From Sepioteuthis lessoniana (lineage: Eukaryota > Mollusca > Cephalopoda > Myopsida > Loliginidae): a DNA stretch of 64,000 bases. The translations under genes were made by a program, and so were the position numbers. The notes below the pieces were generated by a model. The model was not told the origin of the DNA and made no database searches. It was given only the letters and a program-made list of their open reading frames with translations. How positions within the stretch are numbered: the stretch's first letter is position 1; every line of letters begins with the position of its first letter. Positions 11,457-22,438 of this stretch are shown here, piece after piece. The stretch spans positions 38,127,758 through 38,191,757 of the forward strand of contig OY757934.1 in NCBI GenBank assembly GCA_963585895.1. Direction: 5' to 3'.

Positions 11457-11600
11457 TATTGTGAATTGAATTACCATGACCAGAAAATCCACCGAATTCC
11501 TACGCACGATATACGGGAACACTGAACAGCTGTTTCGATCTTATTAGGTCTCATCAGCAGTGTATACCGTAATCTCCACCACTGGAGATTACGATATACA
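11457..11600 (-). mobile_element. Hammerhead element, truncated copy
   Basis: Starts at the plus-strand left end with TATTGTGAATTGAATTACC, the same terminus as the 44724 element. On the minus strand the order is a stub of the tRNA-like end (CCAGTGGTGGAGATTAC), hammerhead, then terminal sequence. The tRNA-like head is missing; beyond 11590 the hammerhead stem sequence is repeated and passes into a 23-bp array. Confidence 0.7.
11512..11575 (-). ncRNA. Hammerhead ribozyme, type I, core intact
   Basis: On the minus strand: stem I ACTG/CAGT, six-base bulge, TATAC/GTATA and further pairs outward. Core CTGATGA is at 11557-11551, stem II GACC/GATC (one C-A mismatch) with loop TAATAA, GAAA at 11536-11533, palindromic stem III ACAGCTGT and T at 11525 as cleavage base (UH rule satisfied). 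Better stem I than the 6612 copy, weaker stem II. Confidence 0.7.
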
Positions 11601-11610
11601 CTGATTACGG

Positions 11611-11700
11611 TATACACTTGATTATTTTATAGTTATACACTTGATTATTTTATAGTTATACACTTGATTATTTTATAGTTATACACTTGATTATTTAATA
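11611..11700. repeat. 23-bp minisatellite
   Basis: TATACAC recurs at 11611, 11634, 11657 and 11680 (period exactly 23). The unit reads TATACACTTGATTATTTTAT plus AGT. TATACACTTG is nearly the hammerhead stem I strand TATACACTG next door, so the array seems to have grown from that element. Confidence 0.85.
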
Positions 11701-12371
11701 TCGTTTGATGGTGGTACGATACCGTACTGCAATTATGATTTTCGATTCATACAATTTATGATATGATTTATAGATATTATTTCTTACACATTTTGCAGTT
11801 GCTCAACAAAACTACTGAGACGCCAACGAAGCCAATATCAAACGATATTTCTCAGCTCAGGTATGTTTTTAAGACAGAGGCATCATTTTCACGAATCCAA
11901 AAATACCGATAATAACACCAGATTTACGTGGTTTCCGTCGCATATGGAAACGCCAAATGAAAACGCTGTCTTTTTATGTAGTTCTTTGATGAATTCGCAA
12001 ATTTTCAACCAGTGTACCAAAGTTCAGTACGAAAACGTTAATTCAATGACGTAATATTAACGGAAGATCAATTAGTTTATTGATTTTTATGGCATATCGA
12101 CCCGTCTGGAGTTATTTTATGCTAAGTGATTAGGGAATAGCATTCAATGTACGTTCATATTTGCATTTTTGTTTAGTTTTTAAAAGTTTTTATTTTTATT
12201 TTTTGTGCATCGTCTTATACGAGTAATTTTCAAACAAATGTATTTGACTCACAGATAAAACTTTAATTGATACTACCAGTCCAGTTCAGGGAGGATATAG
12301 GAGTCATTATGATTGAAGAGGTGCTCAACACCCTCCTGAACTGGAACCGCAACATGAAATGACGTCTAGAG
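11701..12371. other. Unassigned spacer
   Basis: No gene. A short open frame at 11863-12054 has no recognisable motif. A 14-16-bp imperfect inverted repeat (CCAGTTCAGG at 12281 and CCTGAACTGG at 12335) spans about 65 bases and could form a hairpin. Confidence 0.4.
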
Positions 12372-12421
<50 letters not shown>

Positions 12422-12541
12422 CAACTATGTGAGGACACAGGATGTAACTCTGAAGACCTGCTGGAGGCGATGAATGATAGGGAGAAGTGGCGAGAGAGGG
12501 TCAGGGATATCCGTGCTGGCGGCACGACATGATGATAATGA
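12372..12541 (+). mobile_element. RTE-like LINE, 3' end of ORF2
   Basis: From 12419 the frame reads QQLCEDTGCNSEDLLEAMND (here beginning QLCED), then REKWRERVRDIRAGGTT and a TGA stop at 12530, followed by a short TGATGATAATGA tail. Microsatellite-like tails are typical of the RTE clade. The 5' side has been replaced by (AT)n at 12372-12418. Close relatives: 36396 and 42514. Confidence 0.8.
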
Positions 12542-12599
12542 TCATATATATATACATATAATTTGTAAGTGAATAATGTGTATATGAATTTATTTTAAA

Positions 12600-13327
12600 A
12601 CAAGTTAGACCTTATTTGTTTGCACACAGTTAAATGGTTTAAAGTATTGCTATTAAGCACTAATAATTCTATTTAAGATTAATCCTTTGTCTGTTCATTT
12701 TTAAATGCTTTCAATTTATCCTGCATTCCAATCAAATACTTGCCCAGTCGGCTGGGGCTGTAGAATACACCGACTGCTTCTCTGCAGAGGGGTAAGACCC
12801 CCCCCCAATGAGTGTCCCGGATATGACACTAAACAATCTGATGGTGAGGTTCTAGCAGTGCTGGAGCTTTGGGGAATGCGGAGTAACCTTCAATGCCATC
12901 GCTCCCAGGTCCACTCTGGCCCGGAGTGGTAGCACCTAATAAGGGTCCTATCTATGGGTCAAATAGAACTAACGGCATACTTATGCTAAACTGAATAGTT
13001 TGAGTAAACTGAATAGCTTGAAATAGAAATGTTTTTGACAATTAAACCGTACTTACATTTAAACTCGTGCTTATGCTAAACTGAATTATTTGAAATAGAA
13101 CTGTTTTCGACATTAAAACTGTATTTACACTTAACTGAATTGTTACATATAACTGCTTGAATAGTTTGAAATGGAAATGTTTTTGACAATTAAACTGTGT
13201 ACTTATGCTAAACTGAATTGTTTTAAATAGAACAGATTATTTACATAAAATGGATTTGGCGTTAAATAACCTACAAAGGTTGATATGCCATAAAACACAA
13301 CAAACCAAACAACCAACCAACCAATCA
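12600..13327 (+). mobile_element. SINE family C, full head and tail
   Basis: 12600-12720 holds C'-type units. The head starts near 12742 (GCCCAGTCGGCTGGGGCTG) and runs through GTGTCCCGGATATGACAC, GGTGAGGTTCTAGCAGTGC and CACTCTGGCCCGGAGTGG. The body has repeated TAAACTGAATnnTTTGAAAT, and the shared tail GGCGTTAAATAACCTACAAA with GGTTGATATGCCATAAAAC ends in (ACCA)n. Possibly two elements in tandem. Confidence 0.8.
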
Positions 13328-13521
13328 AATACGAACAATTTGCACACAGCTGTATAGCTTCAAACAACTGATAGTAATAGACCTTATCAAATGATTGAAC
13401 AGTTCCGTTTCATCTAAAGATGATACCCTAACAGGAAATATCGCTCCAGATAAGAATGGACCTGGAAGTAATGGTAAAGAAGGTACACTTCGCCCAAACT
13501 TCAAGGAGAGGTTGAGCAAAT

Positions 13522-13580
<59 letters not shown>
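13522..13580. repeat. (AC)n microsatellite
   Basis: About 29 perfect AC units, bordered by TATGATGAATATATATT. Open frames on both strands here are repeat translations. Confidence 0.95.
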
Positions 13581-13583
<3 letters not shown>

Positions 13584-13598
13584 GATGAATATATATTA

Positions 13599-13775
13599 GT
13601 TTTTATATATATTTAATAGCATGGATGCTTTTCTGCAACCACTGGTTTCATGCCGACTTCACACGGTAGCCATCAGATAGAAAAAGCTTTTTCTGCCAAA
13701 CGATTGGCGTGTAAAGACAGCATGAAACCAATGGTCGCAGATAAGCTTCCATGCTTTTAAATATATACAAAAACA
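13599..13775. mobile_element. Family H foldback with hammerhead-like arms
   Basis: The left arm (ATTTAATAGCATGGATGC ... GGTTTCATG) and right arm (CATGAAACC ... AAGCTTCCATGC then TTTTAAATATA) are inverted copies with about 20 bases between. In the left arm (minus strand) CTGATGG, GAAA (13649-13646), stem III ACC/GGT and an AGAAAA/TTTTCT outer helix are present, but A9 is G. In the right arm the CTGATGA block is lost. Termini match the 1-kb palindrome at 29845. Confidence 0.65.
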
Positions 13776-13909
13776 AATATATATTTATTTAATCATATAT
13801 AATAGTTCTATAACATATTAAGCATTCTCTGAATTATACCGCATTTGATTTACCATTAACCCACCAAGTGAGATAGTGACAGCCATATACTGCTATAATA
13901 TATATACAT

Positions 13910-13982
<73 letters not shown>

Positions 13983-14527
13983 GATTTATATATCTATCTA
14001 TTTATCTCTCGAGCAGTTTATATGTATATGTCTTTCTCTTAATTTACACTATTTGATAATTTAATCACACGAATTTCTCTTCGATTCTCTTAAAAACTTT
14101 CCTCCTCCTTCTTCGGTTCCGTCAGCTTTTGTTAGTTTTTTTTTATCAATTATAAGCATCTACTCATATTCAATTAATACATCAGAATTTTTATCCGTGT
14201 AGCTGCTTCAATATTTTTGTTTTATTAAAAAAAACTTTCAAAGGAAGAAGTCTTACTGCTATAATAAAAAAAATATTTTATGCAATTCAGTTAATCTTTC
14301 TATAAAAATTCTTCTCGCCTTTCTATAGCTAGAACAATTGCATGAAAATAACCAGCAGCCAACGAAGTGGTATGTTAATTCCATTCACCAAAATACTTCT
14401 TTCTAATCCAAGATTGTACGCCAGTGCTTTTATCCTTTCGTTGTACTATTTTTCCAGTTTTTAGTAACCACACTCACGACAATGCAGTTTTTTTAGTGAA
14501 AGCTTTCTTAAAAATACATCTACATGG
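13776..14527. other. Spacer with (AC)n(AT)n
   Basis: (AC)n(AT)n at about 13909-13979; otherwise AT-rich with no recognised element or gene. A 60-codon open frame at 14424-14606 runs into the following SINE and carries no motif. Confidence 0.5.
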
Positions 14528-14764
14528 TTTGGTTTCTTTGTTTAATGGCATATCAACCTTCGTTAGGTTATTTAATGCCAAAGCCATTCTCCTAGAAGAA
14601 CGGTAGTGGTACTGTTTAACCCATAGCTGGGAGGATAAGGGGGTTCATACCTTTCCCTAGGGTATTTGCCTGAAAGTGAACGTAATAGCGCGACTGGAGT
14701 ACGAACTCGCTTACTACGATTCCGAAGTCCATCGCTTTAACCATTACACCACTAGGACACCCCC
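14528..14764 (-). mobile_element. SINE family B, full length
   Basis: On the minus strand: GGGGTGTCCTAGTGGTGTAA TGG head, B-box-like GAGTTCGTACTCC, then CGCTATTACGTTCACTTTC, CCTCCCAGCTATGGG, CTTTGGCATTAAATAACCTA and tail GTTGATATGCCATTAAACAA. This is a tRNA-derived SINE with the shared tail. Close to the copies at 39791 and 51013. Confidence 0.85.
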
Positions 14765-14879
14765 TCTACATTTAGAGTTTCCCTTACAGGTGGGAAATTC
14801 GGAGCAACAAACGGAACATACGAAAAAATGATTATATTTGCCCACAACATGGTGTGATGAATTGAATATGGCAGTTGAA

Positions 14880-15575
14880 AGAGTTAAAGTACGCAGTTTG
14901 AATATCATACCAGTTCTATTTCAAACAATTCAGTTTAGCATAAGAACGCAATTCAAATGTCAAAACAGACCTATTTCAAGCAAGTCAGTTTAGCATAAGT
15001 ACACAGTTTAGTTCTATTCTTATTTGGTGCTTGCTTGTTTGTTGTTTGTGTTTTTGTTTGTTTGTGTGGTATATCAAACTTTGTAAGTTATTTAATGCCA
15101 AATCCATTTTTATACAAATAAACAGTTCTATTTCAAACAATTCAGTTTTGTGTATGTACACTTTCAATGTCAAAACAGTTCTATTTCAAACAATTCAGTT
15201 TAACATACAAAAAAGTTCTATTTCAAACAATTCCCTTTAGTATTAGTATAGAGTTTAGTTTTATTTGACTCATAGATAGGACCTAATCAGGTGCTCCCAC
15301 TCCGAGACAGAGTGGACCTGGGAGTGATGGCAATGAAGGGGTACTCCGCATTCCCGAAAGCTCATTCATCACTGGAACCTCACCTTGAGATTGTTTAGTG
15401 TCATATCCAGGACACTCGTTGGTGGGTGGGTCTCACCCCTCTGCAGAGAAGTAGTCATTGTTTTCTACAGCTCCAGCCGACTGGGCCACAGGACACTCGT
15501 TGGCGGTGGGGGTGGGGGTCTTACCCTCTTCAGAGATGAAGTCGTGTGTTCTACAGCCCTAATCGACTGGGCAAA
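14880..15575 (-). mobile_element. SINE family C with partly duplicated head
   Basis: Minus strand. The head occurs twice: 15575-15490 and again 15485-15370, both with CAGTCGG/CAGTCGA, TGTAGAA, CAGAG and the ACGAGTGTCCTG block. After that come CAGGTCCACTCTGTCTCGG and TTTGAAATAGAAC units; the shared tail lies near 15060-15115. Further tail-like units at 14880-15010 belong to a second, older copy. Confidence 0.75.
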
Positions 15576-15609
15576 GTTAATATGCATTTGTATATTCCTT
15601 AAGTGCACT

Positions 15610-15845
15610 GCTTGATATTGTTTGCCTTCCACTTTATACAAACGCTATTGGAAAAGGCATGAAGTCATCGTTCCTTACCACCCCAGATTCCTAGGAGTAA
15701 ATAGTAGGGCAGATAGGTTTTTTTAGCCTTGCTAAGGCAACCAGCCTGGAAAAATGAAAAGTCTTAATACAAACGAGATTGATTCCTCTTAATAACTGAT
15801 CTTGTGTCACACCCATCTTGTAACCGAGGGGTAAGGTAAATGCGT
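15610..15845 (+). mobile_element. SINE family A, 5'-truncated
   Basis: Begins inside the body (GGAAAAGGCATGAA) and keeps GGAGTAAATAGTAGGGCAGA, TTAGCCTTGCTAAGGCAACC, the GAAAAGTC block and CTTGTGTCACACCC to GGGGTAAGGTAAAT. Diverged. Confidence 0.65.
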
Positions 15846-16682
15846 ACTAACTAAAGACTCCGTTTACATCAATTAAGAAGTTAGGATTTAGGTCGTGGCT
15901 GGTTATAAAAACAATAAAACCATCCTTAAATACTGATGGTGAATAGATATAACTATTGTGCAGATAGATAGATAGATAGATAGATAGAGTCATCTAACAT
16001 CCTAAATATTTTCTAAAAACCTAATTGTTCATAAAGGCTTGATGGCGTCTTTATATAATCTGATGAATGCGAGATTGTTCCGTGAAAATTTTTTCTTGAG
16101 AGTTTTCATGAAAAATATTTTTCAATGAGTCTTAAGTGATTTCCTGAAGAAAAAAGAAACATTAACTTTTTTTTTTTTGTTCTTTTCAAGCTTCCGTACT
16201 TAAAAATTATGAACGTTATATACTAAGTGAAAAGAAAAGTTTCGTGATTTAAAATAGAAAAACGTAAAAAAGCATTTTTTTTTTACTTATATTGTAGGTC
16301 AGGCTCCACAAAAACAAATAATAAATAAAAGTAAAAACAAAAATTTAATTTCCGAAATTAAAAATTTAATTTCCGAAGAAATTACGGTCATATATCTGAT
16401 TATTCAGATCAAAGAGGTCAAACTTCTGAAGAAGCACGAAACCGGATCCAAACAAAAGCATATACACACACACACACATACACACACGCACACACGTATA
16501 TGTATATAATAACCAATTGTTTATAAAAAGCAATTTTATACCTAGTCAATATTTTCCTCAAAAGAAATGACTTAACCTTGTTTACTGAGTAAACTGACCA
16601 GATCACAAAATCTCCCTCTTTCTTTCTACTCACTCTCTCTCCAACTTTCTCTCTCTCTCACTCTCTCTCTTTCTCCCTCCCC

Positions 16683-16738
<56 letters not shown>

Positions 16739-17125
16739 CTTCATACCCCTGAAAAATCAAAATTGCAAATATGTAAAAAATACCATGCTTTCAAAATATT
16801 TTTGGCCAATGAAAAAAATGAAATAAAAACCCGATTATAGATTGGAGTTAAATAAAAAAAACATCAAACACAGAAGAGAAATTTTGCATAATCGAATCGA
16901 ATATCGTAACCAAAAAATGAACTCGCTTCAAAATGCAGGCACGAGAAAAAGTCCCAACTCCAAAGAAAATGAACACAAATGAATGGATAGAGACGAGAAG
17001 AGAACATTCTAAAGGCTCAAAACAAGAAGTAAGTAATTGATATTTACTTGAAAATTGTTGTGACATAAAACAGAATGTCATGAATTAAACCTAGAAATGC
17101 AATATTATTCAACATATATCTATGT
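15846..17125. other. Spacer with simple repeats
   Basis: (GATA)n at 15964-15987, two 18-base AAATTTAATTTCCGAA units in tandem at about 16341-16377, (AC)n at 16465-16490, and CT-rich DNA followed by (AT)n at 16630-16733. I see no gene; short frames such as 16848-17081 carry no motif. Confidence 0.5.
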
Positions 17126-17290
17126 ATTTACCAACCCTTCCGTTTGGACAGGATGTGACACAAGGACAATTTTAAGCGGAGTTTAACTGATTTGAATTCA
17201 GAGTTTTCCTTCTCCTGGACTGGTTGTCAAACCAAGGCTAAAGAACCCAGTCAGCCCTACAGTCTGACTATACAACATAAATAGAGACTG
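17126..17290 (-). mobile_element. SINE family A, 3' part
   Basis: Minus strand tail: complement of TATTTACCAACCCTTCCG, GACACAAGGACAATTTT, TTTGAATTCAGAGTTTTCC, TTCTCCTGGACTGG and CTAAAGAACCCAG. The tRNA-like head is missing. Confidence 0.7.
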
Positions 17291-17384
17291 CTAACTTTAA
17301 ACTCGATATACTCAGTATCAAGCGATAGACTAATATAATCTCTGCTAACATAAACTAAAAACATACCGAGGAAAGTTAGGCGTT

Positions 17385-17612
17385 ATGATTGAAATGCTAG
17401 ACTGCTGCTGTAAAGTCAGCTAGAAACTAATTCGAACTCCAGTAAATCTATGTTATTCACTTTCTGGCAAATACCCTCGGTAAAAGCAGGAATCCCCTTA
17501 TCCCTATAGCTGCAGGTTCAAAAGTATCACTGCTGTTCTTCTACAAAGATAGCTTTGGCATTAACTAACCCTCGAAGGTTGATATGCCATCAAACAAAGA
17601 AGCCAAACCAAG
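17385..17612 (+). mobile_element. SINE family B, diverged
   Basis: A degraded tRNA-like head, then AATTCGAACTCCAGTAAATC, ATTCACTTTCTGGCAAATAC, TATAGCTGCAGGTTCAAAAG and the tail CTTTGGCATTAACTAACCC with GGTTGATATGCCATCAAACA. The tail stem pairs are kept (CCCT/AGGTT). Confidence 0.7.
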
Positions 17613-18554
17613 CCAGGAAATTAAAAATGGTTTATTTCCCCAATAATCGTCTCATGGCGTGAAACTTTTAATAACAATTTGCATTACTGTGTTAGTAGTA
17701 ATTATATGCACTAATGTATTTTGTTGGTTAAAGTGTTTGGGAGTCAATTAAGTGACTTTGCTTTAATATTTTTTTGTCTCTGGGTTTATTTGAAATGCAT
17801 GAACCTGATAGACGGAGATATTTTTTTCTGAAACCTCTAAAATGGCCATAATCAATTAAAGAAAGCCCCGACAATTAACTAATGAAGTCAACAGCAAAAA
17901 TGCAAAAGCTTTTTCCTTTGGTGATTTTTCCTTCTTTTAGAGAGAGAGAGAGAGAGAGAGAGACGAGAGAATAGTCACAGAAAATATATTTTTATTTTGT
18001 CCTATATATATTTATCTATATCCTTTATATATTCATATATATATATATATATGTTCATGTTCAAATAACGCGCTAATTTATCGGCATTATATAATCATTT
18101 TGGAACTGGTGCTTAGTTTAAAGTCCAAGTCCACTAAGCAGCGACATAATTTCATCTAACAGAATTGTAGATTATTATTTGCAAATAGTGTCGATTTAGT
18201 TAAGTCTTTTTGGCATTGCTGTTGTAGTTGTTATTACATTTTTTTTGTTGTTGTTGCAACCGATTGGTCTAGAAAGGAATGAAACTTACTTTTTTCAGAT
18301 TGACGACCTTAATTGAAAATCGGCTCCTAAAACATTGACCTTGAACCGGTATACGGTTCCTGTTTACTTCAAAGAATTAACGTTCACCTGAATAATCTTT
18401 ACAGGACGGTTTGTTTAAATGCGTCCCAGAAATGGAACTAGGGGACAAATTTCATGCCAACTTTCAGGATAAGTCGACAGAAACACTTAACATTTAAATA
18501 GAGGTCAAGTTCTATCTCGAACACAGGTTTTTAGGTGTCATAAGGCATTTTGAA
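17613..18554. other. Unassigned spacer
   Basis: (AG)n at 17939-17962 and (AT)n near 18038-18052. The rest is ordinary AT-rich DNA. Some of 18060-18554 may belong to the decayed transposon whose N-terminus is seen at 18555, but I cannot read it. Confidence 0.4.
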
Positions 18555-18690
18555 ATCGTCAAAAGACTGTGAAAGATGAATCTCGATTCGGTCGCTCGGT
18601 CATTTCCCAAACTAAGGAAAATGTGACCAAATGAGAACTCTCATAAGATCTAATAAACGTTTGGGTATGAGAATGATTGGTAATTAATTA
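18555..18690 (+). pseudogene. Mariner transposase N-terminal fragment
   Basis: The frame reads VKDESRFGRSVISQTKENVT and later KELS-DLINV with stops. This resembles the mariner linker 'V-D-E-P-R-S-G-R-P ... EENV ... V-x-x-L-I' between the two helix-turn-helix motifs. No catalytic part nearby. Short and diverged, so only moderate confidence. Confidence 0.45.
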
Positions 18691-18908
18691 AAATTAATCA
18701 GCAGATTTTTAATCAGAGTAACCAGCCTGAAAAATAAAAATAAAATTTCTCGTTTTCCTAGATTAAAAAAAAATGAGTTTTATTTTTTTCTAGATATACT
18801 TTTTAAAATGAGTTTTCAGTCACAAAGACGAATCCCGTACAACCACAGCCCCTTTACGATACTAATGAATGATTGTGACCATTCCCTGTTACCTAGGAAC
18901 ATACTGAA

Positions 18909-18974
<66 letters not shown>
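18909..18974. repeat. (GATA)n microsatellite
   Basis: About 16 perfect units starting after ATACTGAA. Followed by ordinary AT-rich DNA with no recognised feature to 19468. Confidence 0.95.
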
Positions 18975-18975
<1 letters not shown>

Positions 18976-19480
18976 TTGTATTAAAAGGGAATCTACTAAT
19001 AAACACTTAATATTACAGGTTAGTACGTTAATAGAGTAGAGGCAGTTACTCGCGTATTCGTACCGTATAGACAAATATAATAGATAAGATGGACAATGAA
19101 TAATATGAAAACGAGAGAAAACAAGGGAAAACAGACACATAGCTTATTTCCATTGTCAAAATTTATTTGTTCATACTAAAATTATGCTATGTAGTAAGTT
19201 GTCAGAGTAAACAATAAGAAATGCTAGCAAGAATTAGTGATCTATTGACTGACAGAAATATAGATCTATTAGTTACTTTTAAAATACTCAGAAATTTTAT
19301 TGTAGATCATGAGATTGTCATGATTCGGTGGTTAATTTAAAGAAATATTTGACTTATTTCACCTCTCATGTCTGTATGTATGTATGTATGTGTCAGTCTC
19401 TGTCTCTGTCTCTCATGCACACCCACCCTCACTCATAAACACTTCTCTGTCTCCTCTCTATGTCAATCTTTATCTCTCTT

Positions 19481-20143
19481 TGCCCAATCGGCTGGGGCAG
19501 TAGAATACACCGACTGTACCTCTGCAGAGGAGTAAGACCCCCCACCCCCCCAATGAGTGTCTTGGATATGACACTAAACAATCTGATGGTGAGGTTCCAG
19601 TGATGCTGGAGCTTTGGGGAATGTGGAGCACCCCTTCATTGCCATTGCTCCCAGGTCCACTCTGTCTCGGAGTGGTAGCACCTGATAGGGCCCTATCCAT
19701 GGGTTAAATAGAACTAATTGCATAAACTGAATTGTTTGAATTAGAACTGTTTGACTAAACTGAATAGCTTGAAATAGAAATGTTTTTGAAAAATAAACTG
19801 TACTAACATTTAAACTGCGTGCTTATGCTTAATTGAATTGTTTGAAATGGAACTGTTTTTGAAATTGAAACTGTACTTACACTAAACTGAATTGCTTAAT
19901 ATAGAACTGTTTTGACATTTAACTGTGTGTAAACAAAATCTGTACTAATACTAAACTGAATTAGTTGAATTAGAATTATTTGAATAAACTGAATAGCTTG
20001 AAATAGGAATGTTTTTGAAAATTAAACTGTGACCCCATACTAAACTGAATTGTTTGAAATAGAACTATTTGCTTAAAAATGGATTTGACGTTAAATAACC
20101 TGCAAAGGTTGATATGCCATAAAATCCAACCAACCAACCAACC
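19481..20143 (+). mobile_element. SINE family C, complete with 12-bp TSD
   Basis: Flanked by a perfect 12-bp duplication TTTATCTCTCTT (19469-19480 and 20144-20155), which fixes both ends: the head starts TGCCCAATCGGCTGGGGCAG and the tail ends (CCAA)n. This proves that family C is a discrete retrotransposed unit of about 660 bp and not just LINE debris. No coding capacity; no clear A and B boxes were found, so the promoter type is open. Confidence 0.9.
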
Positions 20144-20289
20144 TTTATCTCTCTTTTTTTCTTTATTTTTCTTTGTTTTTGCTTTTCTCTCTTTCTCACT
20201 TACAGTCTTTTCTCTACCTCCCTCTTTTTATGGGTAAAATTTTTCAGCGCAACTTGATGATGATGATCATCATCATATTTATACATATA

Positions 20290-21300
20290 TATGTGAATAA
20301 ATATCATCATCATCATCATTAAGTCACACTGACATCGCGAATTTCCATGACTCTCTCTTGTCTTGTTCGTCTGGGATGATTTGTTAAATCGGAGGATAAG
20401 GGACTGTAAAGTTCCTATTTTGGGGGTGTTGCAACCAGGATTTGTTCAAACAAGACGTAGCATTTTTTTAGTGTTCGTCTAGCTTTTTCTCCATTCATGG
20501 CGTCGATGTGTTGCATCCATCCAGTAGTATTGATATTGCCACTGCTTGGAAAAATCTCGTTTTGTTTTATCGGAGAGATCAGACTTCCATATGATCGATG
20601 ACCTATCGATAGCAATCTACGCATTCGATAGGAATATTTTGGCATCATGTTCAGTAGATGAGATATTGCAGCCGAGGTATGTGGGCTTAAAGTGGAGATG
20701 GCTCCTTCTCGTTCAAAAGACATGTACTCTATGTTATTTGTATTCATGTAAAGTCTAATAACCCTTGCTGCTTGCTCTAAGCAGTGCAGTAGGGATTCAG
20801 CTTGGTCAGAAGTTCTAGTTATTTGCTTAGTCTGGATTTGTTATAGTTTCTGCTGGATATTGTGTAGTTCTTGCTTTTTTTTTCTTGGCGTAAAGCCATT
20901 TTCTTTAATTAGATCTATCAACGTTCAAAGTTGTTAGTCTTGGCTGATTATAAACAATAATGAAGCTAATGTATCTACTTGCAAAACTCCAGCAACAATG
21001 TCGACGAAGTCTGTGTCTCCATCAGGTGGACGAATCATTGATTTCGTGTTTTTATAAAGTATCTTTGTAGCTGTAACAGATTCTTTCGGAGGACCATATG
21101 CTAGCAAGTAGTATTAGCTCCATGTTCTCTCTGGAATCAAATACCTTGGAAAAATCTACGAAGAGTTGTGTTGCCTCAAGATTTTTTGCACGAACTCCTT
21201 CGCTGATTCGACGGATAGCCAGAATCTGTGACGCTGTGGAGTGGTTTCTCCAAAAACTGTTCTGATTTTTTTCTAAAAACTTTTCTCTATTTCAGGTTTG
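20290..21300 (-). pseudogene. RTE-like LINE relic, reverse transcriptase and 3' end
   Basis: Minus strand frames read QNSFWRNHSTASQILAIRRI, then EGVRAKNLEATQLFVDFSK (RT fingers and the first catalytic Asp), later DGDTDFVDIVAGVLQVDTLA with the YxDD region lost, RLLSIGHRSYGSLIS and NKSWLQHPQNRNFTVPYPPI. It ends in (ATC)n on the plus strand at about 20255-20325. Many stops and frameshifts: dead. The same family as the 3' ends at 12372, 36396 and 42514. Confidence 0.75.
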
Positions 21301-21579
21301 ACACAGTTGAGAAGCAGAAAATTATAAATCTTAGCAGCCATCGCATAAATGGAATAAAATAATGACAGAAGTGAAGAATCATGTCTTGAAAAGGAAATTC
21401 TAGTTAAGTATTTATTCATTAAATACTTTTGAAGTTCATAAATTAGCAATAGGTAATATCAAATATAGAAATAATCTACTAAATTATATATATATATATA
21501 TATATATATTCACTTGGAATTTAAGTTTAATGTGACAAAAATAGTTACACAATCATACACACTTACACGTATGAATATT

Positions 21580-22045
21580 ATAATCATCATCAAGTCATGC
21601 AAACACCAAGGATTTTCCTGATTCTCGCGCGCTATCCGTCCCTATCGTTCATTGCTCCTAGCAGGTCCTTTAAAGTGTAGCCAGAGTTTATGTATGTAAA
21701 GATTTGCTTATCGGACAGCACAAGCGTATACTTTTGAAAGAGTCCATACGAAAACATCGCTTGTAAATTTGTCTTCATTTTCTTGGATGGTTTATGAGCG
21801 GCAAGTAAGTGGCTGTACACCTGCAGTTTTGTGGGGTGCTGCTACCTGGATTGTTTTTAAAAACCGCTGGTAGCATTCTTATGTAGTTCTCATCTAGAAT
21901 TTTCTTCATGCGTTTTCCTTTGAGACCAAGTACTGCATTTGTACCGACACAGCCATAGTTTGGAAAATATCCCGTTTTCTTTTATCAGAGATCAGATTTC
22001 TATACGATCAATAACCCGTGAAACAGTTGAAGTCTCCTTCATATA
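21580..22045 (-). pseudogene. RTE-like LINE relic, C-terminal region
   Basis: Minus strand frames contain LLGAMNDRDGW and RARIRKILG just before a TGATGATTATAAT tail. Upstream are MFSYGLFQKYTLVLSDKQIF and the 'HLLAAHKPSKK' region, which line up with the same segment in the relics at 44170, 45605 and 50757. Frameshifted and dead. Confidence 0.65.
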
Positions 22046-22280
22046 GATAGATAGATAGATATGAAAGGAATGAAAATAGATACAACAGTGTGTAAATATG
22101 AAATATGAAAAAAAACAAGATTTTGATACGGGGTATTTGTTTAATCATTTAAAGACATAACATCACACACAAACATCTCCTTGAAGGTGCTTTTAGAAAG
22201 GTAATGCCTTAAAGTTGGAATATTATATAAAAATAACTGCATCCTCTGAATATCTTGTTTTACATCACACACATACACAT

Positions 22281-22286
<6 letters not shown>

Positions 22287-22340
<54 letters not shown>
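22287..22340. repeat. (AT)n microsatellite
   Basis: About 27 AT units preceded by ACACACATACACATACACAC. Directly followed by the head of a family C SINE. Confidence 0.9.
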
Positions 22341-22342
<2 letters not shown>

Positions 22343-22438
22343 GACAACCCCAGAACAGGTCACCCTGTCGGCTAGGGATGTAGAATACGCCGACTGCACC
22401 ACTGCAGAGGAGTAAGACCCCACTCAATGAGGCCACCT

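Noticed and set aside
18909..18974. CRISPR-like regular repeats
   Set aside because: Perfect tetranucleotide microsatellite with no spacers; the genome is eukaryotic.
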